Below, piece after piece: positions 9,248 through 20,651 of a stretch of 64,000 nucleotides of DNA. The stretch is from Cervus elaphus (Eukaryota; Chordata; Mammalia; Artiodactyla; Cervidae): positions 5,490,001-5,554,000 of the forward strand of contig NC_057845.1 of assembly GCF_910594005.1 (NCBI RefSeq). The letters are read 5' to 3'. The notes under the pieces were generated by a model. That model was not told the origin of the DNA and did not search any database. It saw only the letters and a list, made by a program, of their open reading frames with translations. The translations under genes were made by a program, and so were the position numbers. How positions within the stretch are numbered: position 1 is the first letter of the stretch; each line of letters starts with the position of its first letter.

Positions 9248-10399
9248 TTTTTATTTTTTTATTTTTTTTTATTTTTTTTTTTTGAATTTTATTTTATTTT
9301 TTTATTTTTATTTTTTTTTTTAATTTTTTTAAATTTTTTTATTAGTTGGAGGCTAATTACTTCACAACATTTCAGTGGGTTTTGTCATACATTGATATGA
9401 ATCAGCCATAGATTTACACTTATTCCCCATCCCGATCCCCCCTCCCACCTCCCTCTTCACCCGACTCCTCTGGGTCTTCCCAGTGCACCAGGCCCGAGCA
9501 CTTGTCTCATGCATCCCACCTGGGCTGGTGATCTGTTTCACCATAGATAGTATACATGCTGTTCTTTTGAAACATCCCACCCTCACATTCTCCCACAGAG
9601 TTCAAAAGTCTGTTCTGTATTTCTGTGTCTCTTTTTCTGTTTTGCATATAGGGTTATCATTACCATCTTTCTAAATTCCATATATATGTGTTAGTATGCT
9701 GTAATGTTCTTTATCTCTCTGGCTTACTTCACTCTGTATAATGGGCTCCAGTTTCATCCATCTCATTAGGACTGATTCAAATGAATTCTTTTTGACAGCT
9801 GAGTAATATTCCATGGTGTATATGTACCACAGCTTCCTTATCCATTCATCTGCTGATGGGCATCTAGGTTGCTTCCATGTCCTGGCTATTATAAACAGTG
9901 CTGCAATGAACATTGGGGTGCACGTGTCTCTTTCAGATCTGGTTTCCTCAGTGTGTATGCCCAAAAGTGGGATTGCTGGGTCATATGGCAGTTCTATTTC
10001 CAGTTTTTTAAGGAATCTCCACACTGTTTTCCATAGTGGCTGTACTAGTTTGCATTCCCACCAACAGTGTAAGAGGGTTCCCTTTTCTCCACACCCTCTC
10101 CAGCATTTATTGCTTGTAGTCTTTTGGATAGCAGCCATCCTGACTGGCGAGTAATGGTACCTCATTGTGGTTTTGATTTGCATTTCTCTGATAATGAGTG
10201 ATGTTGAGCATCTTTTCATGTGTTTGTTAGCCATCTGTATGTCTTCTTTGGAGAAATGTCTGTTTAGTTCTCTGGCCCATTTTTTGATTGGGTCATTTAT
10301 TTTTCTGGAATTGAGCTGCAGGAGTTGCTTGTATATTTTTGAGATTAATCCTTTGTCTGTTTCTTCATTTGCTATTATTTTCTCCCAATCTGACAGCTG
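9248..10399 (-). mobile_element. Hybrid L1 (L1-B 3' half, L1-A 5' end)
   Basis: Minus-strand L1 3' end with a T-rich inner tail (9248-9330) and the same truncation point and right flank as L1-A (AACAACAATGTTTT at 10400-10413). The left flank is not the L1-A flank. All 13 differences from L1-A lie at or before 10120; from there to the end the two are identical. It therefore looks like a recombinant between two L1 copies with a junction in about 10121-10399. Confidence 0.78.
9671..10234 (-). pseudogene. L1 ORF2p C-terminal fragment in copy 2
   Basis: An open 187-codon frame corresponds to 4784-5347, with the same Cys motif CWRGCGEKGTLLHCWWEC. The endonuclease and reverse transcriptase are missing, so it is a truncated remnant. 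Confidence 0.85.
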
Positions 10400-10413
10400 A
10401 ACAACAATGTTTT

Positions 10414-10555
10414 ATGTTGTTACTCAGTTGCTAAATCCTGTCCTACTCTGCGATCTCATGGACTGCAGCACACCAGGCTCCTCTGTCCTCCACTGTCTCC
10501 AGGAGTTTGTTCAAATCCATGTCCATTGAGTTGGTGATACTATCTAACTACCTCA
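10414..10555 (-). mobile_element. BovB 3' tail, copy 2
   Basis: Second copy of the fragment at 5527-5668, identical as far as I could see. Confidence 0.75.
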
Positions 10556-10677
10556 TCCAATGTTTTATGGTTATGTGTAAAATTTTTTTCTAGATTTATT
10601 TCCCACAATTTTGATTTTTCGATGTTTTTGTAAATGATGGTTTAAAAACTTTCCTTTCTAACTGTTCACTCTTTTTA

Positions 10678-10792
10678 AAAAAAGTTTGTCTATTTATTTG
10701 GGTGTACTAGGTCGTAGTTATGGGCATGTGGATCCAGCTCCCTGACCAGGGATTGAGCCCAGGCCCCCTGTGTTGGGAGAATGCATTGGACT
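10678..10792 (-). mobile_element. CHR SINE, copy 2
   Basis: Second copy of the SINE at 5791-5905, with the adjoining 20-bp tandem repeat at 10793-10832. Confidence 0.75.
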
Positions 10793-11594
10793 ATTCACTC
10801 TTTTGTATAGATATTCACTCTTTTGTATAGATATGCAATTGATTTTTCTAAGGTGACATTGTATCCAATAATTTCAATTACTTGTGTGTCTGATTACAAG
10901 TTTTATGGAGCTTTCTATACACAAAATCATGTAATTATGCTAAATAGGAATAATGACAATTTTAATTTCTTCCTTTCCAATTCCTACATTTTTTCCTTCC
11001 ATTTTGCATTGGCTAGAATCTCCAGTAGAATATAATGAGAAATGGGGAAAATAAGTATTCTCACTTTATTCTTTATCTCAGGTGGGAAGCTTTCAGTTAT
11101 TCACCATCAATATCATATTTGATGTAAGATTATTTTTTATAAAATATAACCTTATCAAATCCAGAAAGGTCTATTCCAAGTTTATTAAAATTTTGATTAT
11201 GAATGGATATGACATTCATCAGATGCTTTACTGCATCTATCATATGGTCATATAAAAATTTATCTTATTTATTCTATTAATATTATATTTATTAAGTAAT
11301 TTTTAATTTGAAGCTAGCAGCAATGGTTATCTGAAATAAATACAACTTGATCATGAATAATTATCCTTTTTATTTATCATTGAATCTGACTTACTAGTAT
11401 CTTGTTTAGAATGTTTGCATGTTTTTCTGATTTTTTTCTCTCAAACCAGGGCAAAAGATTTACTGTAGAAGTGACCTGATATTTTAGTTACAATTTTTTT
11501 CTTGTGGTGAGATCTTGTAAGAGCTACTTTCTTAGTAACTTTCAAATAAGTAATACAGCATCTATTTCTATTTAATAATGTATTTATAAGTAAT

Positions 11595-12111
11595 AGCATA
11601 TTAAAAAGCAGAGACATCACTTTGCCAATAAAATGATATATAGTGACTGCATATCTGTATAGTCAAAGCTATGTTTTTTCCAGTAGTCACATGTGGATGT
11701 GAGTGTTGGACCATAAAGAAGACTGAGTACCAAATAATTGATGCTTTCAAACTGTGGTGCTAGAGAAGACTCTTGAGAGTCCCTTGGACAGCAAGGAGAT
11801 CAAACCAGTCAATCCTAAAGGAACTCAACCCCAATATTCATTGGAAGTACTGATGCTGAAGCTGAAGCTCCAATACATTGGCCACCTGATGTGAAGAACT
11901 GACTCATTTGAAAAGACCCTGATGCTGGGAAATATTGAAGGCAGGAGAAGAAGGGAATGACAGAGGATGAGATGGTTAGATGGCATCACCAACTTGATGG
12001 ACATGAATTTGAGCAAGCTCCAGGAGTTGGTGATGGACAGGGAAGCCTGGCATGCTGCAGTTCATGGGGTCACAAAACGTTGGACATGACTGAGCAACTG
12101 AACTGAACTGA
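11595..12111 (+). mobile_element. BovB 3' end, copy 2
   Basis: Second copy of the BovB piece at 6708-7224. Confidence 0.88.
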
Positions 12112-12252
12112 TGTTTGTTCTATTTTTTGAGGAACCTCCACATTATTTGCCACAGTGGCTGCTCCAATTTACATTCCTACTAATAATGCATAACTGTTCC
12201 CTTTTCTCCACATCCTTACTTGTTATTTCTTATTTTTTAAAAAATAATAGCC

Positions 12253-12933
12253 ATTCAGAAAACTAAGATCATGGCATCCAGTCCCATCACTTCATGGCAA
12301 ATAGATGGAGAAATAGTGGAAACAGTGGCTGACTTTATTTCTGGGGGCTCCAAAATCACTGCAGATGGTGATTGCAGCCATGAAATTAAAAAAAAAAAAA
12401 ATGCTTACTCCTTGGAAGAAAAGCTGTGACCAACATAGACAGCGTATTTAAAAGCAGAGACATTACTTTGTCAACAAAGGTCCATCTAGTCAAGGCTATG
12501 GTTTTTCCAGTAGTCATGTATGGATGTGAGAGTTGGACTATAAGGAAAGCTGAGTGTCGAAGAATTGATGCTGTGGTGTTGGAGAAGACTCTTGAGAGTC
12601 CCTTGGACTGCAAGGAGATCCAACCAGTCCATCCTAAAGGAAATCAGTACTGAATATTCATTGGAAGGACTGATGCTGAAGCTGAAACTCCAATACTTAG
12701 TCCACCTGATTCGAAGAGCTGACTCATTTGAAAAGACCCTGATGCTGGGAAAGATTGAGGGCAGGAGGACAAGGGGACAACAGAGGCTGAGAAGGTTGGA
12801 TGGCATCACCGATTCAATGGACATGGGTTTGGGGAGACTTCGGCAGTTGGTGATGGACAGGGAGGCCTGGCGTGCTGCAGTTCATGGGGTCACAAAGAGT
12901 CGGATTTGACTGAGCAACTGAACTGAACTGAGC
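12253..12933 (+). mobile_element. BovB 3' end with A-run, copy 2
   Basis: Second copy of 7366-8046, with the same internal A-run. Confidence 0.88.
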
Positions 12934-13280
12934 TAATTCTAATGGGTGTGAGGTGACATCTCATTATGGTTTTGATTTGCACTTCCGTGATGGTTAGTGA
13001 TGTTGAGCATCTTCATCTTTGGCCATCTGTGTGTCTTTTTTGGAAAAATGTCTATTTAGGCTCTGTCTACATTTTAGTTGGGTTGTTTTCTTGCTGTTCA
13101 GTTGTATGAATTCCTTATATATTGTGGCTATTAATTCCTTATCAGATATATGATGCAAATATTTCCTTCTGTCTTGTAGGTAGCCTTTTCATTTTATTAG
13201 TAGTTTCCTTTGCTGTGGAAATCTTTTTAGTGTGATATAGCCCCACTTGTTTATTTTTGCTTTTGCTGCCTTTGCTTTAG

Positions 13281-13489
13281 CTTCCCAGGTGGCACTAGTG
13301 GTAAAGAACTCACCTGCCACTGCAGGAGACGCGGGTTTGAAGATACCTAGGTCAGGAAGATCCCCTGGAGGAGGGCATAGCCACCCACTCCAGTATTCTT
13401 GCCTGGAGAATCCCATGGACAGAGGAGCATGGTGGGCTACAGTCCATAGAGCTGCAAAGAGTTGGACACAACTGAAGCGACTTACCATA
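13281..13489 (+). mobile_element. Bov-tA SINE, copy 2
   Basis: Second copy of the SINE at 8394-8602, with the duplication CCTTTGCTTTAG on both sides. Confidence 0.92.
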
Positions 13490-13923
13490 CCTTTGCTTTA
13501 GTATCTAATCCAAAAAATCGTTGCCAAGACTGAAGTCAAGGAAATCACCACCTATGTTTTTCTCTAGGAGTTTTGTGGTTTCAGGTTTTACATTCAAGTC
13601 TTTAATCCATTTTGAGTTGATTTTTGTGTAAGAAGTTGTTCATTCTTTCGCATGTGGCTGTCCAGTTGTCCAGTACATTTATTGAAGACATGGTCCTTTC
13701 TCACTGTACATTCTTGGCTTCCTTGTTATAAATTAACTGACCTTTTATCAATTGAGAAATACTGCTCTTTATCTCTAGTAATGCTTCTTGATTGAAAGAC
13801 TACCTTGTTTGATAGGTAAGTCAATTATTTTAGTTGCTGTTTGCATAGCATACTTTTCATCTTTTTACTTTCAGTATTCTTAGAAGAATATATAGTTTTA
13901 TATTCAAGGTATCTTGTAAGCAG

Positions 13924-13988
13924 TATGTATATATATATATGTATGTATATGTGTATATATATATATACACACACACACACATATATAT
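13924..13988. repeat. AT/CA microsatellite, copy 2
   Basis: Same tract and length as 9037-9101. Confidence 0.9.
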
Positions 13989-15819
13989 TAAAAATCCAGT
14001 ATGACAAACTTTGCTACTTTCAAATAACATCTTTATTCAGATGTAATTTACACACCATAAAATTCACCATTTTAAAATGTAAAATTCAGTGGCTTTTACT
14101 ATATCCACAGAGTTTTGCAACCATCACAGCTATCTAAATTTTAGATCATTTTTATTAATCCCAAAAGAAACCCATTAAAAGTCACTCTTCATTACCCCCA
14201 ACCTTCACCTCTGGCAAACACTGATCTACTTTCTGTCTTTATGGATTTGCCTATTCTGAACATTTCACTGGAATCATACAGAATGTGATTTTTTGTGACT
14301 GCCTTCCTTCACTTAATATAATGTTTTCAAGGTTCATCATCAGAACTTCATTCCTTTTATTGCCAAATCATATTCCAGAGTATGACTATACCACATTTTT
14401 AAAATTCATTTATCTGTTGATGGACATTTGGATTATTTCTCCTTTGTGGCTTTTATGAAAGATGCTGCTAGGAACACTCAAGTTTCTATATAAACATATG
14501 TTTTCACTTCTCTTAGATATATATGTGGGAGTAGAACGACTGGGTTGTATGATAACTATATATCTAGTAATTTGAGGAATTGGCAAACAGTTTTCCAAAA
14601 TTATGGCACCATTTTGCAATCTCACCAGCAATGAATGAGGATTCCAAATTTTCCACATCTGCCTACACTTGTTATGGTCTATCTTGATTCTAGACATCTT
14701 AGTGGGTATGGAGTGGTATGTTATTGTGTTTTTTGGTTTACACTTTCCTAGTGACTATTTTCTAATGATATTGAGCATCTTTTCATGTGCTGGTTGGCCC
14801 TTGATAAATCTTCTTTTCAGAAATGTCTACTCAAATCCTTTACTCATTTTAAAATTGAGGTATTTGTGTTTTTTATAGTTATAAGAATTATTTATAAATT
14901 CTGAATACAAGTCACTTATCAGGTTTATGAGTTCCAAATATTTTCTTCTATTCTATCAGTTGTCTTCTCTCTTTCTTGGTGGTGTTCTTTGAAGCACACA
15001 CTCTAGGTCATGAAGATTTACCTGTATGTTTTCTTGTGTTTTGTAATTTTAGAGCCTACATTTATATCTGTGATCTATTTTGATTTATTTGACCATAAAA
15101 ATTAGAGTTTATTTCCAGACTCTCAATTCTATTCCATTGATTTATTTGTCTGTTCTTATGCCAGTACACACCATTTTGTTATAAGTTTTAAAGCTGGGAA
15201 GTGTAAGTTCTCCGATTTTTTTCTTTTTCAACTTGGTTATTCTGGGTCCCTTGCATTTACGTATAAATTTTGGGATCATCTTGTCAATTTCTATAGAAAT
15301 ACAATGCACCTGGGATTTTGATATGATTGTATTGAATCTGTAGATCAGTTTGGTGGAGTATTGCCCTCCTAACAGTATGTAATCTTCTGATCCATGAACA
15401 TGGAATGTCTTTGCATATTTTAGGTATTCTTTTCTTTCACTAATGTTTTATGGTCTTCAGGGTACAAATCTGTACTTGTTTTGTTAAATTTATTCCCAAG
15501 TATTTTATTCTTTTTGATATTATAAATAAAATCATTTCTTAACATCATTTTCATATTATTTGTTGTTAGTACATAGGAACACCGTTGATTTTTGTATATT
15601 GGTTTTGTGTCCTACAACCTTGATGAACTTATTTATTAGTCTGAATAATTTTTGTGGATTCTTTAGGATTTTTTGTACATAAAATGTACATATAAAATTT
15701 CTTTATATACAAGATCAAATCGTCTGTCAATAGAAATAATTTTACATGCTTTTCCAATCTGGATGAATTTTGTTTTATTTTTTTTCCTAATCACTCTAGT
15801 GATTGCCTAATCACTCTAG

Positions 15820-15836
15820 CGACTGAACTGAACTGA
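15820..15836 (+). mobile_element. 17-bp BovB 3'-tail micro-insertion
   Basis: The bases CGACTGAACTGAACTGA, the terminal tail of BovB, sit between two copies of ATCACTCTAG (15810-15819 and 15837-15846). A further copy of the flank at 15789-15799 points to an additional local duplication. Confidence 0.7.
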
Positions 15837-15941
15837 ATCACTCTAGTGTATTATTGAGTAGAAGTGGCAAGAATGAACAAACTTGTCTCATTCCTCATCT
15901 TAGGAGAAAATATTCAGTCTTTTCCCACTGAGTATGGTGCT

Positions 15942-16144
15942 GGGCTGTGCTTAGTCGCTCAGTTATGTCTGACTCTTTGCGACCCTGTGGACTGTAGCCC
16001 GCCAGGCTCCTCTGTCCATGGAATTCTCCAGGCAAGAATACTGGAGCGGGCTGCATGCCCTCCTCCAGGAGATCTTCCCAATCCAGGGATTGAACCCAGG
16101 TCTCCCACATTGCAGGCAGATTCTTTACTGTCTGAGACACCAAG
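15942..16144 (-). mobile_element. Bov-tA SINE with TSD
   Basis: Antisense Bov-tA flanked by GAGTATGGTGCT (15930-15941) and GAGTATGATGCT (16145-16156), a 12-bp duplication with one mismatch. Confidence 0.9.
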
Positions 16145-16183
16145 GAGTATGATGCTACCTGTGGGTTTTTCCTAGATGCCCTA

Positions 16184-16386
16184 CCTTCCCAGGTGGCTCA
16201 GTGGTAAGGAATCTGCCTGCCAGTGCAGGAGACACAGGTTCAATCCCTGGGTTGGGAAGATTCCCTGGAGTAGGAATTGGAAACCCACTCCAGTATTCTT
16301 GCCTGGAGGATCCCATGGGCAAAGGAGCCTGGCGGGCTACAGCCCATAGGGCTGCAGAGTTGGACAAAACTGAGCACACATGCATG
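16184..16386 (+). mobile_element. Bov-tA SINE
   Basis: The head CCTTCCCAGGTGGCTCAGTG starts at 16184 and the body ends around CTGAGCACACATGCATG. The old L1 resumes at GCCCTTTATCAGGTTG, so GCCCT is probably duplicated at the target. Confidence 0.88.
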
Positions 16387-18206
16387 GCTTGGCCCTTTAT
16401 CAGGTTGAAGAAATTCCTTCCTTTTCTTAGTTTATTTAATGTTTTGCCATGAAAGAGTGCTGGATTTTGTCAGATGTCTTTTCTGTGTCTACTGAGATGA
16501 TCATATGGTCCCTTTCACTTTTTTTTTTGGAATACTGTGTACTGGTTGATTATTTTGATGTTAAATCAATCTTGCATTCCTGGGATGAATCACACTCAGT
16601 CACTGTGTTTTATCCTTCTATCTGCTGCTGACTTTCAATTGCTAGGATATTACTGAGGATGTTTTCATCTATATTCCTTCCAGGGCTCTCATTATGCATC
16701 TGTTGATGAGTTTGATGTTGTCCTACAGGTCATTGAGGCTCTGTTAGTTTTTCTTTATTCTTTTTCTTTTTTTGTTCTTTATGCCATTTCAGTAGACATG
16801 CTTTCGAGTTTGCTAATTGTTTCTCCTGGCAGATCAAATATGCTGTTGAAACCCTCTAGTGAATTTCTCATTTCAGTCATCCTATTTTTTTACTCTATAT
16901 TTCCTATTTGGGTTGTTTTAAATAATTTCTGTTTCTTTCTATTTCCCTTTCAGTGAGATATTGAACTCATATTTTTCATTAATTCTCTGGAAATGATTAT
17001 TTTAGTTCTTTGAGCATATTTACAATAGCTGATTTAAGGTCTTTGTGTAGTAAGATCAACATCTGGGTTTAATCAGGAATAGTTTTTATTGGTGGCTTCT
17101 TTTCCTGTATATAGGCTATATTTACTTGTTTCTTTGGCTGTCTTGTCATTTGTTGTTGAATAGTGGGCATTTAAAATAATATGATATGGCAACTTTGGAA
17201 ATTAGATTCATCCTTTCCCCTCAACATTTGTTGTTGCTTATTATTGTCATTGTTTCTGTTTGTTTAGTGACTTTCTAGACATATTCTGTAAAGATTTTTT
17301 TTTTCACTGTTGTGAATGGCAAGTGGAGCTTCTGTTTGGTTAGCTTAATGCTCATCTAATGATTAGGCAAAGATTTCCTTAAATGCCTTGAACTTGTAAC
17401 TACCTCAGCTTTTGCCAAGGAACTCTGTATGTGTTGGGGTATACCATCAATGTTCCAGTAATTTACAGTTCTGTTGCTCTCTCCATGTCCTGCTTATGCA
17501 GAGCCCCGAGGTCAACCAGAGGTTAGAGAATTCTCAGATATTTCTTAGGCATGCATGCAGCCCTGCCCATGAGCATGACTTTCTAGGTTCAAGGAACATT
17601 GGAGCTATTCAAAGTCCCTTATAGATAGCTCATTCTCCACATTTTCGTTTAGTGTTTTTGTCTTGTTTCTGTTTGACTCAATGAAGTCTTGCCAACTGAG
17701 GCAAGTGTAATGTTAATTAGTTGCCTCTGACTGCTTCTGAGACATGCCCGGTGAGCAAACTCTGAGTCAGGTCAATTGAGAGAAGGCTTATGAATGGGGT
17801 TTTCTAGGGGTTTGCCAGAAAGGTCAGATACTGTCAGTTCTCTAGGACTGGATTCTTGGGAGGAGCTTCAAACATACTCTGCCTCTTTCACTGGCTGCTA
17901 AGTGGCTGTTTAAAGGTACTGCAGTTGTGACCCTGCTGACTTTTAAGGTTACCACATAGCGATGGAGAGTAGGTGGGGGTGGGAATGGGGTAAGTTAAAA
18001 CATCACAAAGTTCACTGTCCTTACCAAGATTTAGCTGCTTTTCTTGAATAGATATTTCTCATATTAATCTCATATTGGCTAATTTCTAGAGTTCTGAAAA
18101 AGTTCATTTTTATAATATTTTGCCAGTGTTCTCTGTGTTTATGAAGGAGTGAAATTTTGGAGGTCTTTATGCCAACCCAGAAGTGTCTGCCCAATCTTTG
18201 ATTTTT

Positions 18207-18315
18207 TCCCTTGTGTTATGTTGTTTGGGGGATCTTAGATCCCCAACCAGGGATAGGAGCTGGGCTCAGTAGTGAAAGTACCAAGTCCTTACCACTGGAC
18301 TATCAGGGAGCTCCT
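18207..18315 (-). mobile_element. CHR-type SINE with 16-bp TSD
   Basis: An antisense tRNA-Glu SINE body (CCCCAACCAGGGATAGGAGC, then CCACTGGACTATCAGGGAGC) lies between perfect copies of CCAATCTTTGATTTTT at 18191-18206 and 18316-18331. Confidence 0.9.
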
Positions 18316-18331
18316 CCAATCTTTGATTTTT

Positions 18332-19000
18332 ACTTAAATTGTTTACAATGAATGAATTACTCTAATCTATTTGTGTTTATACCCACTATTCTACGATTTA
18401 TATTGTTTGTTTAATCTACTTTATTTTCCCTTTTCCCTTAATTTTATGCTTTAAAAAATGATTATCTTTTACCATTTTCACTCTGTTAGCTTCCTAAACA
18501 CACACACACACACACATGCATACATATATATTCCTGTTCTGTTAGTGATTACTTTAAGTGTTGCAAATGCCATTTTAAAGAATCTTTTATTAATTAGTAT
18601 CTTTGCTACTTTCTGATAATGTTAGGGCCTTAAAACCTTTTAACTCGATTTCCCTCCCTCTTACCTCTTGTATTATTATTGTATGCATTTTAATTTACAT
18701 GTGCAGGAAGTCACACAATACACTGTTTTTTCTTCTAGTCAACAGACATTTTGTGTTGCCCATATATTTACCCTTTCTGTTGCCCTTGATTCCTTTGTAC
18801 ATTTCTATCTGCCTGAAGAAGTCCCTTTAGAGTCCCTTTAGTATTTTCTTAATGCAAGTCCGCTAGCAACAACACCTGAAAAATTCCTTTATTTCTCTCA
18901 TTTTTATGAGATATTTTTTCTGGGTGTAGAGTCCTGTGTTGGCATTTATTTTCTCTTAGCACTTTCAGTATGACATCTGGCTTAGTCTGCTCAGGCTTCT
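18332..19000 (-). mobile_element. Old L1/HAL1-type fragment
   Basis: A diverged antisense L1-like stretch includes a (CA)n tract at 18496-18516 and ends in a region like TGTTGGCATTTATTTTCTCTT and GCACTTTCAGTATGACAT. It has no coding capacity. Confidence 0.5.
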
Positions 19001-19195
19001 GAACAAAACATCATAAAACTGGGTGACAAACAGCAGACATTTATTTCTTATGGTTCTGAGGCTGTGAGTCCAAGATCAAGGTGCTGGTTGACTTGGCTCC
19101 TGGTTAGGACTCTTCTGTCTTGCAGATGATCGTCTTCTTGCTGTGTTCTTTCATGGTAGAGAGTGAGAGCTTCTCTCTCATGTCTCTTCTTGTTT
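19001..19195. repeat. Ancient mammalian interspersed repeat fragment
   Basis: The sequence resembles a common mammalian fossil repeat (AACTGGGTGACAAACAGCAG, TTCTGAGGCTGTGAGTCCAA). A longer copy is at 38975-39395. I could not place the family. Confidence 0.45.
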
Positions 19196-19237
19196 AGGTT
19201 GGTGCAAAAGTGATTGTGGTTTTACAGTGTTGAACTT

Positions 19238-19514
19238 TTGGAGAAGGCAATGGCACCCCACTCCAGTACTCTCGCCTGGAAAATCCCACGGGCGGAGGAG
19301 CCTGGTAGGCTGCAGTCCATGGGGTCACGAAGAGTCAGACATGACTGAGCGACTTCACTTTCACTTTTCACTTTCATGCATTGGAGAAGGAAATGGCAAC
19401 CCACTCTAGGGTTCTTGCTTGGAGAATCCCAGCGATGAGGGAACCTGGTGGGCTGCCATCTACGGGGTTGCACAGAGTCAGACACGACTGAAGCGTCTTA
19501 GCAGCAGCAGCAGC
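19238..19514 (+). mobile_element. Bov-A2 SINE inside mariner, with TSD
   Basis: Two tandem BovA units are joined by a CACTTTCACTTTTCACTTTC linker and end in a (GCA)n tail. The duplication AGTGTTGAACTT at 19226-19237 and 19515-19526 shows that it inserted into the left end of the mariner. Confidence 0.93.
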
Positions 19515-19707
19515 AGTGTTGAACTTGGCCATTTGATATTGGAATGCATCCTTCATGTGTTTATGTTATACACTGTAATGCACATTTCTTGCTTTATTTG
19601 TTTATTTATTTATTTATTTTTTGCTAAAGGCTTATTACTTTCTTTTGACTACAGAAATGATGTTAGACAAAAAGCCAATTTGAGCAGTTCTTTTATTCAG
19701 GTTCAAA

Positions 19708-20651
19708 ATGGGTCATAAAGCAGTGGAAATAATTTGCAATGTCAACAATGCATTTGGCCCAGGAACAGATAACGAATGTACAGTGGTGGTTCAAGAAGTT
19801 TTGCAAAGGAGATGAGAGCCTTGAAGTTGAGGAATGTGGTGGCTGGCCGTTGGAAGGTGATACTGACCAACTGAGAACCATCGTCAAAGCTGATCCTCTT
19901 ACAACTACAGGATAAGTTGCCAAATAACTCAAAGTCTACTCTTCTATAGTCGTTTGGCATTTGAAGCAGATTGGAAAGGTGAAAAAGCTTGATAAGTGAG
20001 TCCCACACGAGCTGACCAAAAATTTAAAAAGATCGTCATTTTGAAGTGTCGTCTTCTCTTATTCTATGCAACAGCAACAAATCATTTCTCTATTGGATTG
20101 TGAAGTGTGACTAAAAAAAGGATTTTATATGACAACCAGCAATGACTAGTTCAGTGGTTGGACTGAGAAGAAACTCAAAAGCACTTTCCAAAGCCCAACT
20201 TGTACCAAAAAATGTCACAGTCACTCTTTGGTGGTTTGCTGGCAGTCTGATCCACTACAGCTTTCTGAATCCTGCAAAACCATTACATGTGAGAAGTTAC
20301 GCTCAGCAAACCAATGAGATGCACTGAAAACTGCAATGCTTGTAGCCAGCATTGGTCAACAGGACGCGCCCAGTTCTCCATGACAACGCCCAACTGCACG
20401 TTGCACAACAAACACTTCAAAAGTTGAACAAATTGGGCTACAAAATTTTGCCTCATCTGCCATATTCACCTGATCTTTCGCCAACCACCTACCACTTCTT
20501 CAAGCATACCAACAATATTTTTGCAGGGAAACCACTTCTACAACCAGCAGAAGGCAGAAAATGCTTTCCAAGAATTCCTCGAATCCTGAAGCATGGATTT
20601 TTACACTACAGGAATAAACAAACTAACTCTTCATTGGCAAAAATGCATTGA
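19708..20651 (+). pseudogene. Mariner transposase pseudogene
   Basis: The decayed transposase starts at an ATG at 19708 (MGHKAVEI). Readable pieces in shifting frames include DQLRTIVKADPLTTT (DNA-binding domain), ITVTLWWFAGSLIHYSFLNP-like text near 20210-20265, LHDNAQLHVAQ near 20370 and LPYSPDLSPTTYHFFKH near 20460-20510. Of the DD34D catalytic triad, the first aspartate is lost in the stretch near 20105-20130. The second (LHDN) is kept. The third position reads SPTT where the family has SPTD. Several stops and frameshifts are present, and the span of 944 bp is shorter than the ~1.03 kb of an intact gene. Confidence 0.88.

Larger units (their letters stand above)
9328..14021. repeat. Tandem duplication, copy 2 (~4.7 kb)
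   Basis: Direct repeat of 4441-9134. It contains copies of the BovB tail (10414-10555), CHR SINE (10678-10792), old L1 (10562-11592), BovB pieces (11595-12111 and 12253-12933), Bov-tA (13281-13489) and microsatellite (13924-13988). Its right end runs directly into unique old L1 sequence at 14022. Confidence 0.93.
14022..18190 (-). mobile_element. Ancient L1M LINE, minus strand
   Basis: A long, diverged antisense L1 runs from its 3' end (CACCATAAAATTCACCATTT at ~14051) through the ORF2 C-terminus (to ~14750), the reverse transcriptase region (~15200-16690, CTTGCATTCCTGGGATGAAT) and an upstream region (~16700-18190, GCAACTTTGGAAATTAGATTC). It has no long open frame. Nested in it are a BovB micro-tail (15820) and two Bov-tA SINEs (15942 and 16184). 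Confidence 0.7.

Noticed and set aside
4421..14021. CRISPR-like or other prokaryotic repeat systems.
   Set aside because: No short regularly spaced repeats exist; the genome is mammalian and all direct repeats are target-site duplications, SINE units or the large duplication.
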